Shown here piece after piece: positions 43,236-51,697 of a DNA stretch of 64,000 nt. How positions within the stretch are numbered: position 1 is the stretch's first letter; each line of letters starts with the position of its first letter. The position numbers and the translations under genes are program-made. The stretch comes from a bacterium (GTDB lineage: Bacteria > SAR324 > XYD2-FULL-50-16). The stretch is taken from contig JAJRZQ010000036.1 of assembly GCA_024275165.1 (NCBI GenBank), positions 1 through 64,000 on the forward strand, given 5' to 3'. The notes below the pieces were generated by a model that was not told where the DNA came from, made no database searches, and was given only the letters and a program-made list of their open reading frames with translations.

Positions 43236-43823
43236 TTACCTAGACAGGCTTTCTGCTTGCAGAGAATAGTGATCTTTCGCTAAACGAAAGGGCTGGGTCA
43301 AAAGTCGCTCAAGGCGTAATTCCTTTGGGTCTCGCAAGATCGTCAAGCCGATGGTTTCGCCCTCATGGCCCGCTGCGGGCTGGGAGTGATAGGTGCCAAA
43401 AAAATAATCCCACCAAGAAAGATTAAAACCAAAATTACTATTGGTCTCTCGGGTTAATACGGAGTGATGAACCCGATGAAAGTCCGGGGTCACCAAGCAA
43501 AGCCGCAGGAGGCGATCAAGGCCCAAAGGAAGCTTGATGTTTCCATGGTTGAACATGGCCATGCCATTGAGCAAGACCTCAAACAAAATCACCGCTTCAA
43601 CGCTTGCCCCTAAAACCCCGACCACAACAAGCTTAATCCCCATGGAAAGGAAGATTTCTACTGGATGAAACCGCGCGCCTGTGGTGACATCATAATCCAA
43701 ATCAGCATGATGCATCCGATGGAACCGCCAAAACAGGGGAACCGCATGCGCCATGACATGCTGAAAATAGATCGCCATATCCAGCAAAACCACAGCGAGC
43801 GCCACCTCGACCCCCTGCCCCAA
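43236..43823 (-). CDS. Sterol desaturase/fatty acid hydroxylase, C-terminal part (frameshifted gene)
   Basis: 195 codons in a second frame that continues the upstream fragment. It holds the di-iron histidine motifs: H-V-M-A-H, H-R-M-H-H, N-H-G-N and H-R-V-H-H. The junction reads G-Q-G-V-E-V-A-L-A-V in this frame, directly after N-W-L-R of the other, so a single missing base near 43811-43818 (a T/G-rich run) accounts for the break. Catalytic part intact but without its start and first helices. Confidence 0.82.
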   Translation of the reverse strand: MGQGVEVALAVVLLDMAIYFQHVMAHAVPLFWRFHRMHHADLDYDVTTGARFHPVEIFLSMGIKLVVVGVLGASVEAVILFEVLLNGMAMFNHGNIKLPLGLDRLLRLCLVTPDFHRVHHSVLTRETNSNFGFNLSWWDYFFGTYHSQPAAGHEGETIGLTILRDPKELRLERLLTQPFRLAKDHYSLQAESLSR

Positions 43824-44080
43824 CGCAGCCAGTTCAGCAGGCCGAACTGATTTTGGGAGGCATAAAGCGCCATCCCCGTTGCCATCAAAGGCATCCCCAA
43901 TCGCAACAACAAACTGTTGAGCATCACCAAAGCCAGATTGTTCAACCAGCGTACCCCCTTGCTTTGGGTCAGTTTACGGCGTGGAGCAACCCCCTCCCAA
44001 ACCGCCACGAGGGCAAAGATTCCAAAAAAGGCGCTGAGCCGGACCCAGGTCTCGTTTATCAGGAGAAAGTTTTCCATCAC
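43658..44080 (-). CDS. Sterol desaturase/fatty acid hydroxylase, N-terminal part (frameshifted gene)
   Basis: The first about 88 residues (M-M-E-N-F-L-L-I to N-W-L-R-W-G) are the proper N-terminus with three membrane helices; the rest of this frame to 43658 is out-of-frame junk antiparallel to the function. Together with 43236-43823 it would make a roughly 280-residue membrane di-iron hydroxylase. Damage or sequencing error cannot be told apart without reads. Confidence 0.75.
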   Translation of the reverse strand: MMENFLLINETWVRLSAFFGIFALVAVWEGVAPRRKLTQSKGVRWLNNLALVMLNSLLLRLGMPLMATGMALYASQNQFGLLNWLRWGRGSRWRSLWFCWIWRSIFSMSWRMRFPCFGGSIGCIMLIWIMMSPQARGFIQ

Positions 44081-44188
44081 AACCGCTGCTTGAAATAAGT
44101 TTAAAAAGCTTGATTTTGGGCCATTCTTCTTGAAGGAACCTCTAAATTACAAAAAAAATTCATTCTTCCGGCAAGCAAAACAACTCTG

Positions 44189-44713
44189 CTACAGGTTTCC
44201 CAACAGCTCCAGCAAACGACTTCCATCCTTAAAGTCTTCCTGCATCAGCACCTGCCCGGCCGGATTGAGTACCACGGTAGTGGACATGGTTCCGGAAAAG
44301 GCCCGCGTCAACGAGCCGTCGGTATCCACCAAAACCTGTGTTTTTTGATAGCCTGAGGCTTGCTGCGCCTGCCTGGCCCCCTCAATGGTTCCAGAAACAA
44401 AATCAACCAGCAGCAGCCGCGCTTGGGGGAATTGCGGCATCACCCGCAGTAGATGATCGGTATGGCTGTTGCAGACAGGGCACCACATGGTAAAATATAA
44501 AACCAAACCCTTGGCCTGGGCCGCTGCTTCCTGCAGCTTGACCTGGGCCCCTTGACTATCGGTGGCGATCAACCCCTGCAAGGGGCCTGATTGCGTTGTT
44601 GCCTCCCCTAGACGGTGATCCTTCCCGCTAGGCAGTAAATCCCCACTCACTTCCTTGCAGCCAAAAAGCCCTAGGAGCAAGAACAAGCAAAAAAGCTTTT
44701 TAATGGAACACAT
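44189..44713 (-). CDS. Thioredoxin-fold lipoprotein (TlpA/ResA-like)
   Basis: 174 residues. Lipobox L-F-G-C (Cys19), then a thioredoxin-like domain with the active site W-C-P-V-C-N-S-H (a Cys-Pro-Val-Cys pair). Anchored on the periplasmic side, it would reduce disulfides or deliver electrons to a partner such as a c-type cytochrome or a copper protein. Its start overlaps the upstream outer-membrane gene by 14 bases. Confidence 0.85.
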   Translation of the reverse strand: MCSIKKLFCLFLLLGLFGCKEVSGDLLPSGKDHRLGEATTQSGPLQGLIATDSQGAQVKLQEAAAQAKGLVLYFTMWCPVCNSHTDHLLRVMPQFPQARLLLVDFVSGTIEGARQAQQASGYQKTQVLVDTDGSLTRAFSGTMSTTVVLNPAGQVLMQEDFKDGSRLLELLGNL

Positions 44714-45656
44714 GAGTCACCTCAAAACTAAAGGTTTTTGTAATCGGAAAATTGGTTCCCCTCCCTTGCGCCCGCAAGGCTTGATTCAATTGAGTTTTAT
44801 AGACCCAGGTTTTTTCCGCGTTGGAGTAACTGAAAGCCCACCCCCAAGCCTGGCGCAGCATCCCCGTGCCTTCGTTCAACTGGTGATTGATCCTCGCCGC
44901 CCCTTCTTGCAAATGGCTGAGGTTGGTATTGAGGGTGACTTCATCCAGGTTGGTCAAAAACCAAGTGTAGCTCACACTGGCCCCGCTTTGGAATCGGTTC
45001 CCCAATTGCTTTAAATAGGGGGCGACCCATTTGCCGTACTCTTGATTGACCATCCGAGGCACATGCCACCCCACCCCCCCTGAGAGGCTCGCGCTCCAGG
45101 GGTAAATGGTTTTTTCCACCAAGGCGGTCGCCTCGAAACGATAAAAGCCCCTACCCGTAATATCGAAACTACTCGTTACCGAGTCATAAGGCGATATCCC
45201 CGTGGGAACCACCAATTTGAGCCCAAAGTAACTCGCCGGCAACCAATCTCTCGGCCTTTGGATTTGATACACACAGGTGATCTGATCAAAGTTTTCATAC
45301 AAAAGCCCTAGGGTTAGGTCCCCCACCCCTTGGGTGTTGCCGCTCACCCCGGAATATTGGTTTTGATTCGCCACCCAAGAAGTCGTTGCGTTTCCCTGCC
45401 AATTGGAGGACAGACGGTAACCCACCCCGAAGTTCAGACGCCTTTGCATTAAATTGGAACCCGGCGGATCAGGGATCACCTCGCCTTGTCCATTCCAAAA
45501 GCCCTGGTAATCTTCTTCCGCCAAACCGAGGCTCATCGCGGCGGGCATGAATTTTGGAAGGGTCACCCCTCCGCCGCTTCCGCCACCACAGCAGCTTGCC
45601 GCCCAGAGCGGCCCCACCCAGAGCAGGGAGATAAAAATAAAAAATAAGCTTTTCAT
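44700..45656 (-). CDS. Predicted outer-membrane beta-barrel protein
   Basis: 318 residues. Signal peptide (M-K-S-L-F-F-I-F...L-W-A-A) followed at once by S-C-C-G-G-G-S-G-G-G, an unusual Cys-Cys glycine-rich segment. The rest is amphipathic strands ending in F-E-V-T-H-V-F-H, close to an outer-membrane barrel C-terminus. In the same unit as a lipoprotein and a thioredoxin-like protein, which suggests a metal or redox role for the Cys-Cys segment (inference). Confidence 0.72.
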   Translation of the reverse strand: MKSLFFIFISLLWVGPLWAASCCGGGSGGGVTLPKFMPAAMSLGLAEEDYQGFWNGQGEVIPDPPGSNLMQRRLNFGVGYRLSSNWQGNATTSWVANQNQYSGVSGNTQGVGDLTLGLLYENFDQITCVYQIQRPRDWLPASYFGLKLVVPTGISPYDSVTSSFDITGRGFYRFEATALVEKTIYPWSASLSGGVGWHVPRMVNQEYGKWVAPYLKQLGNRFQSGASVSYTWFLTNLDEVTLNTNLSHLQEGAARINHQLNEGTGMLRQAWGWAFSYSNAEKTWVYKTQLNQALRAQGRGTNFPITKTFSFEVTHVFH

Positions 45657-45703
45657 GTTGTTTTTTGAAACGCCCGCCGGGGCCTTGCCCCGGCAAGCAA
45701 TTT

Positions 45704-47329
45704 TTAAAGGGTAAAGGTAAAGGTTTGATAGCCGTTGCTGCCCGCGGCAGCCTGGCCATCGGTGGTCTTTTGCTCTCCATTCACGCTCAAGCGGACAAAA
45801 ACCGAATTGGCCTTGCCTGAAGTCAAACCCAAGCCCGTTGCCTTATATTTCCCCTTGCCCAAATCGCTCATGACAGTCCAGGTTGTTTGGTCCATACTCG
45901 CCTCTGCGACAACCTGATTCACTGTTAAGGCGTAGCCGGTTCCACTGTTTAAAACCAAACCAGAAACCAAAGCCGGAACACTCATCATGGATTCACCAAC
46001 GGCGATAAAAAAAGTGGCGCTTTGGGCAGCGGTATCCAAGCTCTCCTTAAACAGGTAGTAGGGGCGGGCTTCCATACCCCCGGCCATGGCCATTCGCTGA
46101 TCCTTGACCCCTTTCAAATCAACGCGAACTCCATCGCCCGTCCCCATCTTCACGCTAGGGAAAAAGGTCACGCTTTCGCTGGCGCTGTTTTGGGTTATTT
46201 TTACCCCTAAAGACCAAATCCCCATCGACATGTTATTTACGCTGCTCGCCATGAGATAATACAAAGCGCAAGTAAAAACAGTTGCCTCACTCGCGCTTTG
46301 GGCGCAGCCTGCTTGGGGTGTCCCATGCGTCATGCTGGGCATACGCATTTTCGGGGTGAGGCTCAAGCTGGGCAGACTCGCCAAGGGCGAGCCGTTTAAA
46401 TCCGTCACTTTTAGACTAAATTGAGTCTTGCCTTGCATCGCCTCCTGCGCCCCAGGGATATATTCCACCTTGTAACTCGTTGAATAAAGAACCTTGGTAA
46501 AGGGTAAACTTCCCAATTTATCGGTGGTGAGACCGCTTTGGTTGCGTGTCGAATCTAAAAACTCCAACATGGACAAGGCAAATTGGTTCGCCCCATCTTT
46601 TGGTAGTTTTTTGGCCCCCAGCATGACGGTGGCGCTGCCGGCCAAGCCGTTGAGGGTTCCATCGGCCAAATCTTGCCCCAAAGCCCGCAACATCGCTATC
46701 TGCTGGGTCTCGTCTTTGGTTAGCTTAAAGGCCATTTGGCTAAAGGCGGCGGCGCGAAACCCAGCAAGCTTTGCCTCTAAGGTCTCCTTACCTGTCATGA
46801 CCTGAGTTACTTCCACCGGCTTTTGGGCCTGTTGGGGCTGAAACCCAAAATGGGTCAAAAAGGCCTGCTCCGCCGCCAACGCGGCTACCTCTAAGGAGGT
46901 CACCCCGCTATGGTATCGGCTCCAATCCTTTGCCGCCCGCTCAATGAGGGTGGTCGCCGGGTCCAAGGTCACCAGAGGGGCCGCCCCCACGAGAGAGTTC
47001 CCGGCAATCACCGCGCTCAGGCCTTCGCTCCCCAAGGTGACTTGCTGGCCTGTCGCCTCGTCTTCATAACTCCCCCCCGAGCTTTGGATCACCAAAGTCG
47101 ATTTAAGGTCATCTGCCTTGAGGGTGAGCTGAAACTCTCCCTTCAGGCTCTGTGTCGTGCCTAAGGATTGACCTGCCGCGTCATAAGCGGTCACCTTGGC
47201 CCCGTCCAACAACCCCGCCATGAGGGTGCCGTCTAAAACAATGTCATTGCCGATAGTATTGCTTTTACATCCCGCTAAAACCAAAGCGACCCAAAAGCCG
47301 ACCTGGATCAAATTGAATCTTTTTTTCAT
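45704..47329 (-). CDS. Lipoprotein, first gene of the barrel/thioredoxin unit
   Basis: 541 residues from ATG 47329 (M-K-K-R-F-N-L-I...V-L-A-G-C-K, lipobox Cys20 region; an in-frame ATG 12 bases upstream is weaker). Ser/Thr/Gly-rich, mainly beta; contains repeated H-G-T/M-x-M and M-M/M-S-M methionine-rich patches in the middle (about residues 340-480). Similar multi-copper or MbnP-like proteins contain such patches, but no family was recognised. Confidence 0.72.
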   Translation of the reverse strand: MKKRFNLIQVGFWVALVLAGCKSNTIGNDIVLDGTLMAGLLDGAKVTAYDAAGQSLGTTQSLKGEFQLTLKADDLKSTLVIQSSGGSYEDEATGQQVTLGSEGLSAVIAGNSLVGAAPLVTLDPATTLIERAAKDWSRYHSGVTSLEVAALAAEQAFLTHFGFQPQQAQKPVEVTQVMTGKETLEAKLAGFRAAAFSQMAFKLTKDETQQIAMLRALGQDLADGTLNGLAGSATVMLGAKKLPKDGANQFALSMLEFLDSTRNQSGLTTDKLGSLPFTKVLYSTSYKVEYIPGAQEAMQGKTQFSLKVTDLNGSPLASLPSLSLTPKMRMPSMTHGTPQAGCAQSASEATVFTCALYYLMASSVNNMSMGIWSLGVKITQNSASESVTFFPSVKMGTGDGVRVDLKGVKDQRMAMAGGMEARPYYLFKESLDTAAQSATFFIAVGESMMSVPALVSGLVLNSGTGYALTVNQVVAEASMDQTTWTVMSDLGKGKYKATGLGLTSGKANSVFVRLSVNGEQKTTDGQAAAGSNGYQTFTFTL

Positions 47330-47428
47330 GAGAGTCTCCATTTTTAAAGCAGAGGTCTTTGCATAAAAACCTAAAGTAAACTGCCTTTAAATTTAGTTAA
47401 AAAATCAACTTATCAATTGAAAAACAAA

Positions 47429-47570
47429 GGGGTATGCCCACAAGCAATCCGCCCCAGGCAGGATGCGCCTAGAGGCGGATGCTTGCATGCTTTCCCTTCC
47501 GTTGAGACCTAAACCCCTACGCTCTTTGGCCAAACAAAACTCAGCCAGAACAGGGTAAGGCATACCTTAA
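47429..47570 (-). ncRNA. Structured leader or small element upstream of the 45704-47329 lipoprotein
   Basis: Outer arms GGTATGCC (47432-47439) and GGCATACC (47562-47569) can pair. Inside is a long imperfect hairpin, CAAGCA(A)TCCGCC with GGCGGATGCTTG (about 47442-47486), around AGGC/GCCT. It lies in the 250-base gap before a lipoprotein gene, so on the minus strand it would be a 5' leader. It matches no riboswitch class I know by sequence; a MITE is the alternative. Confidence 0.4.
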
Positions 47571-47580
47571 AAAAGAAATT

Positions 47581-48000
47581 TTAAACTAAAGGCGGGCCCC
47601 GAGGTGGGGAATGGACTTGAAAAGAAGTAGGAATGACCTGTAAGACACCTGACGGAATCTTCCAGGCTAAGCAAACCATTGGCAAAAGGAGCGTGCTGCT
47701 CGCGAGCGGACCACCTGTAGCCGCGTGACAATATTTACAGTGATCCGAGCCCTGCCCCCCCTTTGGAGGCGCAGGGCTGGAAGAAGGATTTGTGGAAGCT
47801 CCCCCCGACTTGGCCCTAGAGACCGTCCCCGCATGGTCGTGGTGATGCGCCCCTCCCGCAGCAGAGGCAACTTGACTCAACAAAGCCTTGCCGGCCTTGA
47901 AGGTGGCGCAATGCGAGGCGCTCCATCCTAAGCTGACGGTTAAAGCGACCGCGCTCAAGAGGCTGACCAATCGAATCAAAATGGGTTTGGTTTCGTTCAT
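47581..48000 (-). CDS. Small His-rich exported protein (DUF2946-like)
   Basis: 139 residues. N-terminal hydrophobic segment (about 8-28) then G-A-H-H-H-D-H-A-G, a Pro/Ser/Gly linker and D-H-C-K-Y-C-H, as in DUF2946 proteins that have a His/Cys cluster and often sit beside copper genes. The C-terminal part is hydrophobic. Context with two thioredoxin-like proteins and a barrel protein fits metal handling; the family assignment is tentative. Confidence 0.6.
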   Translation of the reverse strand: MNETKPILIRLVSLLSAVALTVSLGWSASHCATFKAGKALLSQVASAAGGAHHHDHAGTVSRAKSGGASTNPSSSPAPPKGGQGSDHCKYCHAATGGPLASSTLLLPMVCLAWKIPSGVLQVIPTSFQVHSPPRGPPLV

Positions 48001-48075
48001 AGAGGCACCAAGAAGGATGCTTCCAGACTACGCACCCTCTTCTCTGCCGAACAAGTAAAAAACTGTAACAAAGTA

Positions 48076-48615
48076 TCAACGAAGGAGGGGATTTAAAGCC
48101 TGTCGTAAACTTTCCTTTAATCCAGGGTCAAACCCGGCGTGACGGTAGACCTCCTGCCCTTGGGCATTGTAAAGGAGCAGGTAGGGTAGGCCGGAAACGA
48201 GAAAACGATCATAGGCCTCAGCTACATTGGGGATAAAGATGGGCAACAAAATCCCCGTGACTCGCAAAAAAGCGGGGATGCGGGTTCGCAGTTCCTCCTC
48301 ATCGAGATTCACATAGAAAAATTTGACCCCTTGAGGCTGGTACTGTTCCTTTAATTCATTCAAAATAGGCGCCTCTAATCGGCAAGGGTAGCAGGTGACG
48401 GAAAAAAAAGCCAAGACCAAGGGCTGCCCCCCCTGCAAAGACTTTAAATCTATTTGCTTTGCGGAAGAAAACAACCTCCCTTGAATCGCGGGAATCGTCG
48501 ACTCACCCAGGGCAAGCACAGGCAAAGCCGATAAAAAAAACAAAACAAAAAAAACGCTCCAGCGATAAAACCTCTGCCCCGCCGGAGGGGTCTTTAACCA
48601 GGTTGGATATTTCAA
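48076..48615 (-). CDS. TlpA-like thioredoxin-fold protein
   Basis: 179 residues, starting at TTG 48615, which overlaps the carboxypeptidase stop (TTGA). A membrane-anchor helix (about 18-37), then a thioredoxin domain with active site T-C-Y-P-C-R (Cys-Tyr-Pro-Cys) and G-L-P-Y-L-L-L (the cis-Pro loop). It should be a periplasmic disulfide reductase. If started only by coupling, its expression would suffer from the stop in the gene upstream. Confidence 0.85.
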   Translation of the reverse strand: MKYPTWLKTPPAGQRFYRWSVFFVLFFLSALPVLALGESTIPAIQGRLFSSAKQIDLKSLQGGQPLVLAFFSVTCYPCRLEAPILNELKEQYQPQGVKFFYVNLDEEELRTRIPAFLRVTGILLPIFIPNVAEAYDRFLVSGLPYLLLYNAQGQEVYRHAGFDPGLKESLRQALNPLLR

Positions 48616-48818
48616 CGGTAACTCTCGATCAGCAGGTCAAGCACCTTGCGGCGCGCGCGCTGGTTGTTGTTGAGCATGATCACAAAGGGCTTCCATTGAT
48701 CCTCATCCGTATAGATATAGCCCGCGAGGTTGGAAACTCGGTCCAAAGTGCCGGACTTTGCCAAGATACGCGATGTCTTGCTGGCCTCGGCCAAATCACT
48801 AAAATGCGAACGCTTGAG
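48612..48818 (-). pseudogene. C-terminal fragment of PBP4-type carboxypeptidase after in-frame stop
   Basis: About 68 codons in exactly the same frame as the gene at 48819-50744, beyond its TAA. It carries the third catalytic box, A-K-S-G-T-L (KTG-like), needed for substrate binding, and the family end Y-I-Y-T-D-E-D-Q. No convincing start codon for separate use (a TTG at 48794 is possible). Read as the orphaned end of the same gene. Confidence 0.75.
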
Positions 48819-50744
48819 TTAAGGCAAGAGATGCTTGTAAGGCTTAAAGTAATCCAAAAGCTGGGTCATCCCTTTTAGGGTCATGCGATTTTTCCTAGAA
48901 AGACCGCTCCCCTCCACCAACGCCACCTCTTTCGGGCTTAAGCCCACCTCCTTTTGTAAAAAGTTTCTCAAAAGATAAACCCCGTCCTCAATTTTCGCGG
49001 GGCTGCCGAACTTCTTTAAAGCCATGTCCAACACCAGTTGATTGGCAATGAAGTTGCTCGATTCGGCCAGCATGACGCGGATCACCTCCTCTAAGAAGGC
49101 AGAAGAAGAATAGCGTAAAATCGGGGTCGCTGTCGGTGCCTGGCCAATACGCGGTTCTTGGGCAAGCCGCATCCCCTTTTGTTTAAAAATAGCCTCGGCC
49201 AGTTCCAAGGTGTATTGGGTTCCCTCACGGGCATTGCGCGCCACCGCAAAATGATGCATTGCCGGAGGGAAGGAGCGCGCCCTTTTTTCCGCCTTATGGG
49301 TGAGGGGGGTATTCGCCTCTAAGCTGCGAACCCGCCGACCGGGCAGCACTTCAACCCGAGCCGTGTTTTGGTTCACCGCCAAAGCACCAATGGGGGCATC
49401 CCACACCTGTACGCTCACCACCCTCCCGTCAAAATCAGGGCGAATCTCAAAGGCGGTGTCATCGGCCACCAAGCCCCGCAAGGGGTGGGTAAAAACCCCG
49501 AGGGATTTTAATTGATCCCCTAAAGCATGCAGATCCCGACTGGAAAAGGAAGGGTCGCCAAAGCCCTTTAAGTAAAGCGTGCCCCCCTCAAAATACACCT
49601 CAGTGCGAAAGCGGTGCTTTTTCCCTAAAATATATAAGGCCGCGGCAGCGGTGGCCACCTTGGTCAAGCTGGCGGGGATATAATTCCCCTCTTGATAAAG
49701 CAGGTCAGGGCGTTGTACTTCCCCCACCATGACCCCGCCGCTCTCAAAAAGGTTTTTCAAACGGGCTTCTAAGCGCTCCTTGCCTTTTGCCTCACGGATC
49801 AACAGGGTCACCGTTGCCACGGCAGAAGGACTATAGGGGTCGCGCGCGAGAAAGTGAAAGCTATCCTTCCCCTTAAACCCGGGGTTGGGTTGATAGACCA
49901 AGGCCCCCTCTCGCGAGATCAACTGCCCAAAACGAGGCTGACTCAAAAGCTCATAGGTTAAGGGGTCTTTTTCCGCGTCCGTTGCCTTTAAGTGAAACGA
50001 GATCGCTTGATCCTTCTCACTTTGCAGGTGGATGTCCTTTACCATGGGGGCTTGATTTTTTTCACCGACACGAATTTCGATGCGCCCCACCTCCCCTTGA
50101 GAAAAGGTATCTTCCCCGGCAAAAACAATCCAATCTGTTCCCGTATAACCCGGTGCGGGCAGGTATTCCAAGTAGGGAGGCTCCCCCTTGAGCTCACCGT
50201 GCCCCGGCGCCTGCAAGATCCGGTAGGTAATGAAGTCTCCATCTGCGTCAATCGCTTGCAGCTTAATCGCCGCGCTTTTGTTTTTTTCTACCCTGACGCG
50301 ATAACTTTTCGCCCGTGGAGCATCGTTTTTCCCCTTGACCTCCAACTCCACCCAACCCGCTGAGCTTTCCGACTCGCCATGGCGCACCGTAAACTCAAAA
50401 TGGTCTTTGCCAAAAAAATCGGGCTCTGGAATATAGGTTACCTTGGGAGGGGCCCCCTGCAAGCGCCCCTGTTGCGGTGGACGAGAAATATGAATAAAGT
50501 CTTCTGCTTGCATGCCTTTGGCTCGCAGCACAATATCAAGCTTCGATTCCTCCTCCAAAACCAGTTTTTGGCTGACGGGGCTAGCGCCGTTTGGAGAAAG
50601 AATAAAAAAAACCAAACCCACCGTCAGGGCAACACCAACAACCAGCGCCCCCGCGCCTGCAACGGCTTGAAGCGAAGAGGGCGACGGCAACCGTTTATTT
50701 TTAAACGGGGTTAAAAACTTCAACAGGGTAGACAAATTCACCAT
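48819..50744 (-). CDS. dacB: PBP4-type D-Ala-D-Ala carboxypeptidase with three cadherin-like repeats, truncated
   Basis: 641 residues. A membrane helix (about 29-50), three tandem cadherin-like repeats of about 85 residues (60-140, 141-230, 231-318; each with D-A-E/D-G-D and Y-x-P-x-P-x-F/Y-x-G-x-D), then the peptidase domain with S-L-T-K (359-362) and S-S-N (562-564). It stops at TAA 48819-48821, just before the KTG-like box that continues in frame. The truncated enzyme should be inactive or impaired. The N-terminal repeats are unusual for this family, where the peptidase normally stands alone. Confidence 0.85.
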   Translation of the reverse strand: MVNLSTLLKFLTPFKNKRLPSPSSLQAVAGAGALVVGVALTVGLVFFILSPNGASPVSQKLVLEEESKLDIVLRAKGMQAEDFIHISRPPQQGRLQGAPPKVTYIPEPDFFGKDHFEFTVRHGESESSAGWVELEVKGKNDAPRAKSYRVRVEKNKSAAIKLQAIDADGDFITYRILQAPGHGELKGEPPYLEYLPAPGYTGTDWIVFAGEDTFSQGEVGRIEIRVGEKNQAPMVKDIHLQSEKDQAISFHLKATDAEKDPLTYELLSQPRFGQLISREGALVYQPNPGFKGKDSFHFLARDPYSPSAVATVTLLIREAKGKERLEARLKNLFESGGVMVGEVQRPDLLYQEGNYIPASLTKVATAAAALYILGKKHRFRTEVYFEGGTLYLKGFGDPSFSSRDLHALGDQLKSLGVFTHPLRGLVADDTAFEIRPDFDGRVVSVQVWDAPIGALAVNQNTARVEVLPGRRVRSLEANTPLTHKAEKRARSFPPAMHHFAVARNAREGTQYTLELAEAIFKQKGMRLAQEPRIGQAPTATPILRYSSSAFLEEVIRVMLAESSNFIANQLVLDMALKKFGSPAKIEDGVYLLRNFLQKEVGLSPKEVALVEGSGLSRKNRMTLKGMTQLLDYFKPYKHLLP

Positions 50745-50756
50745 GGAGCAAAAACC

Positions 50757-51359
50757 TTAAAAATTAAAATCCCAATTCTGCACATAGGCGATTTGCGCCT
50801 TGTTCAAGGGGCTGTTGTTAAATCCGCCGGATTGATGCAAGCGCCAAGTATATTCAATCGAGCCTAAACGCCCGATGCCGAAACCGGCAAAAAAATGCAA
50901 GAACAAGCCCTCTCCTTGATAATAGGTGCCCTGCTTTACCTCGGACAACTGTCCCGGGTCATCTCTACTGATAAAGGCGCGATAGTAGCCGAGACGGCTT
51001 CCCCACCTCAACCAAAGTTTATCCCAAATCGGCAATTTTTGGGAAAGGTTTGCCTTATTTCCCCAAAAAGACTCAAAAGCCGCCCCAAACCCGTCCATGT
51101 AGTAAAAAGTCTTATTCGAGGTAGATTGCGTTCGATGGTAATAGGCTCCATAGGAGTAGCCTTCTGCTTGTTCTTCCAACAAAGTGGCTTGCAATCCGTA
51201 GGCCTGTTTATCCGAAAAACCGCTATCGACCTCTGAAAGTCCATAGTTTTTATAGGTTGCCGTTACGCCTGCCTGCAACACATAGTTTTTTGACCCCCCA
51301 TGGGCCGCCGGCAAAAAACCCAAAAAAGAAAGGAAAAAAAACAAAAGAATGCGCTTCAT
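50757..51359 (-). CDS. Predicted outer-membrane protein
   Basis: 200 residues from ATG 51359 (M-K-R-I-L-L-F-F-F signal peptide; the longer frame would bury it). Beta strands throughout, tyrosine-rich (Y-Y-H-R, F-Y-Y-M-D-G), ending in N-W-D-F-N-F, a typical barrel C-terminus. Family not recognised. Its stop is 12 bases before the carboxypeptidase start. Confidence 0.75.
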   Translation of the reverse strand: MKRILLFFFLSFLGFLPAAHGGSKNYVLQAGVTATYKNYGLSEVDSGFSDKQAYGLQATLLEEQAEGYSYGAYYHRTQSTSNKTFYYMDGFGAAFESFWGNKANLSQKLPIWDKLWLRWGSRLGYYRAFISRDDPGQLSEVKQGTYYQGEGLFLHFFAGFGIGRLGSIEYTWRLHQSGGFNNSPLNKAQIAYVQNWDFNF

Positions 51360-51484
51360 TGATTTGAATTTGCTTAAATTTTTATTTTCTCGTGCTTGGT
51401 TCACTGTGTCAATGCCAATTCCTTGACTTTGCGGGGCGCCTGCCGCAAAATATGCCGTATTGCAAATTTTTCCCCTAATAGGCC

Positions 51485-51697
51485 ATGCAGGATACCATTC
51501 AATATCTCGCCCATCTTCCCGGACTCACCGCTTTCTTGCTCCTCTTTTCTTGCGTTTTAATCGGCATGGATTTGCGTAAATTATATCGGTACGCCACCAT
51601 GACCGAAAAACCGAAAAACTTTCGCTTTCGCTATATTCTACCGGGAATCACAATTTTTACCTTGGGTTTTATGCTGCTCCGGGTAGCGAGCGAATAG
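51485..51697 (+). CDS. Small two-helix membrane protein
   Basis: 70 residues with two membrane helices (about 13-29 and 50-66) and a basic loop between (R-K-L-Y-R-Y, K-N-F-R-F-R). No family recognised. No strong ribosome binding site, but the hydrophobic pattern and basic loop are typical of a real membrane protein. Confidence 0.6.
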   Translation: MQDTIQYLAHLPGLTAFLLLFSCVLIGMDLRKLYRYATMTEKPKNFRFRYILPGITIFTLGFMLLRVASE

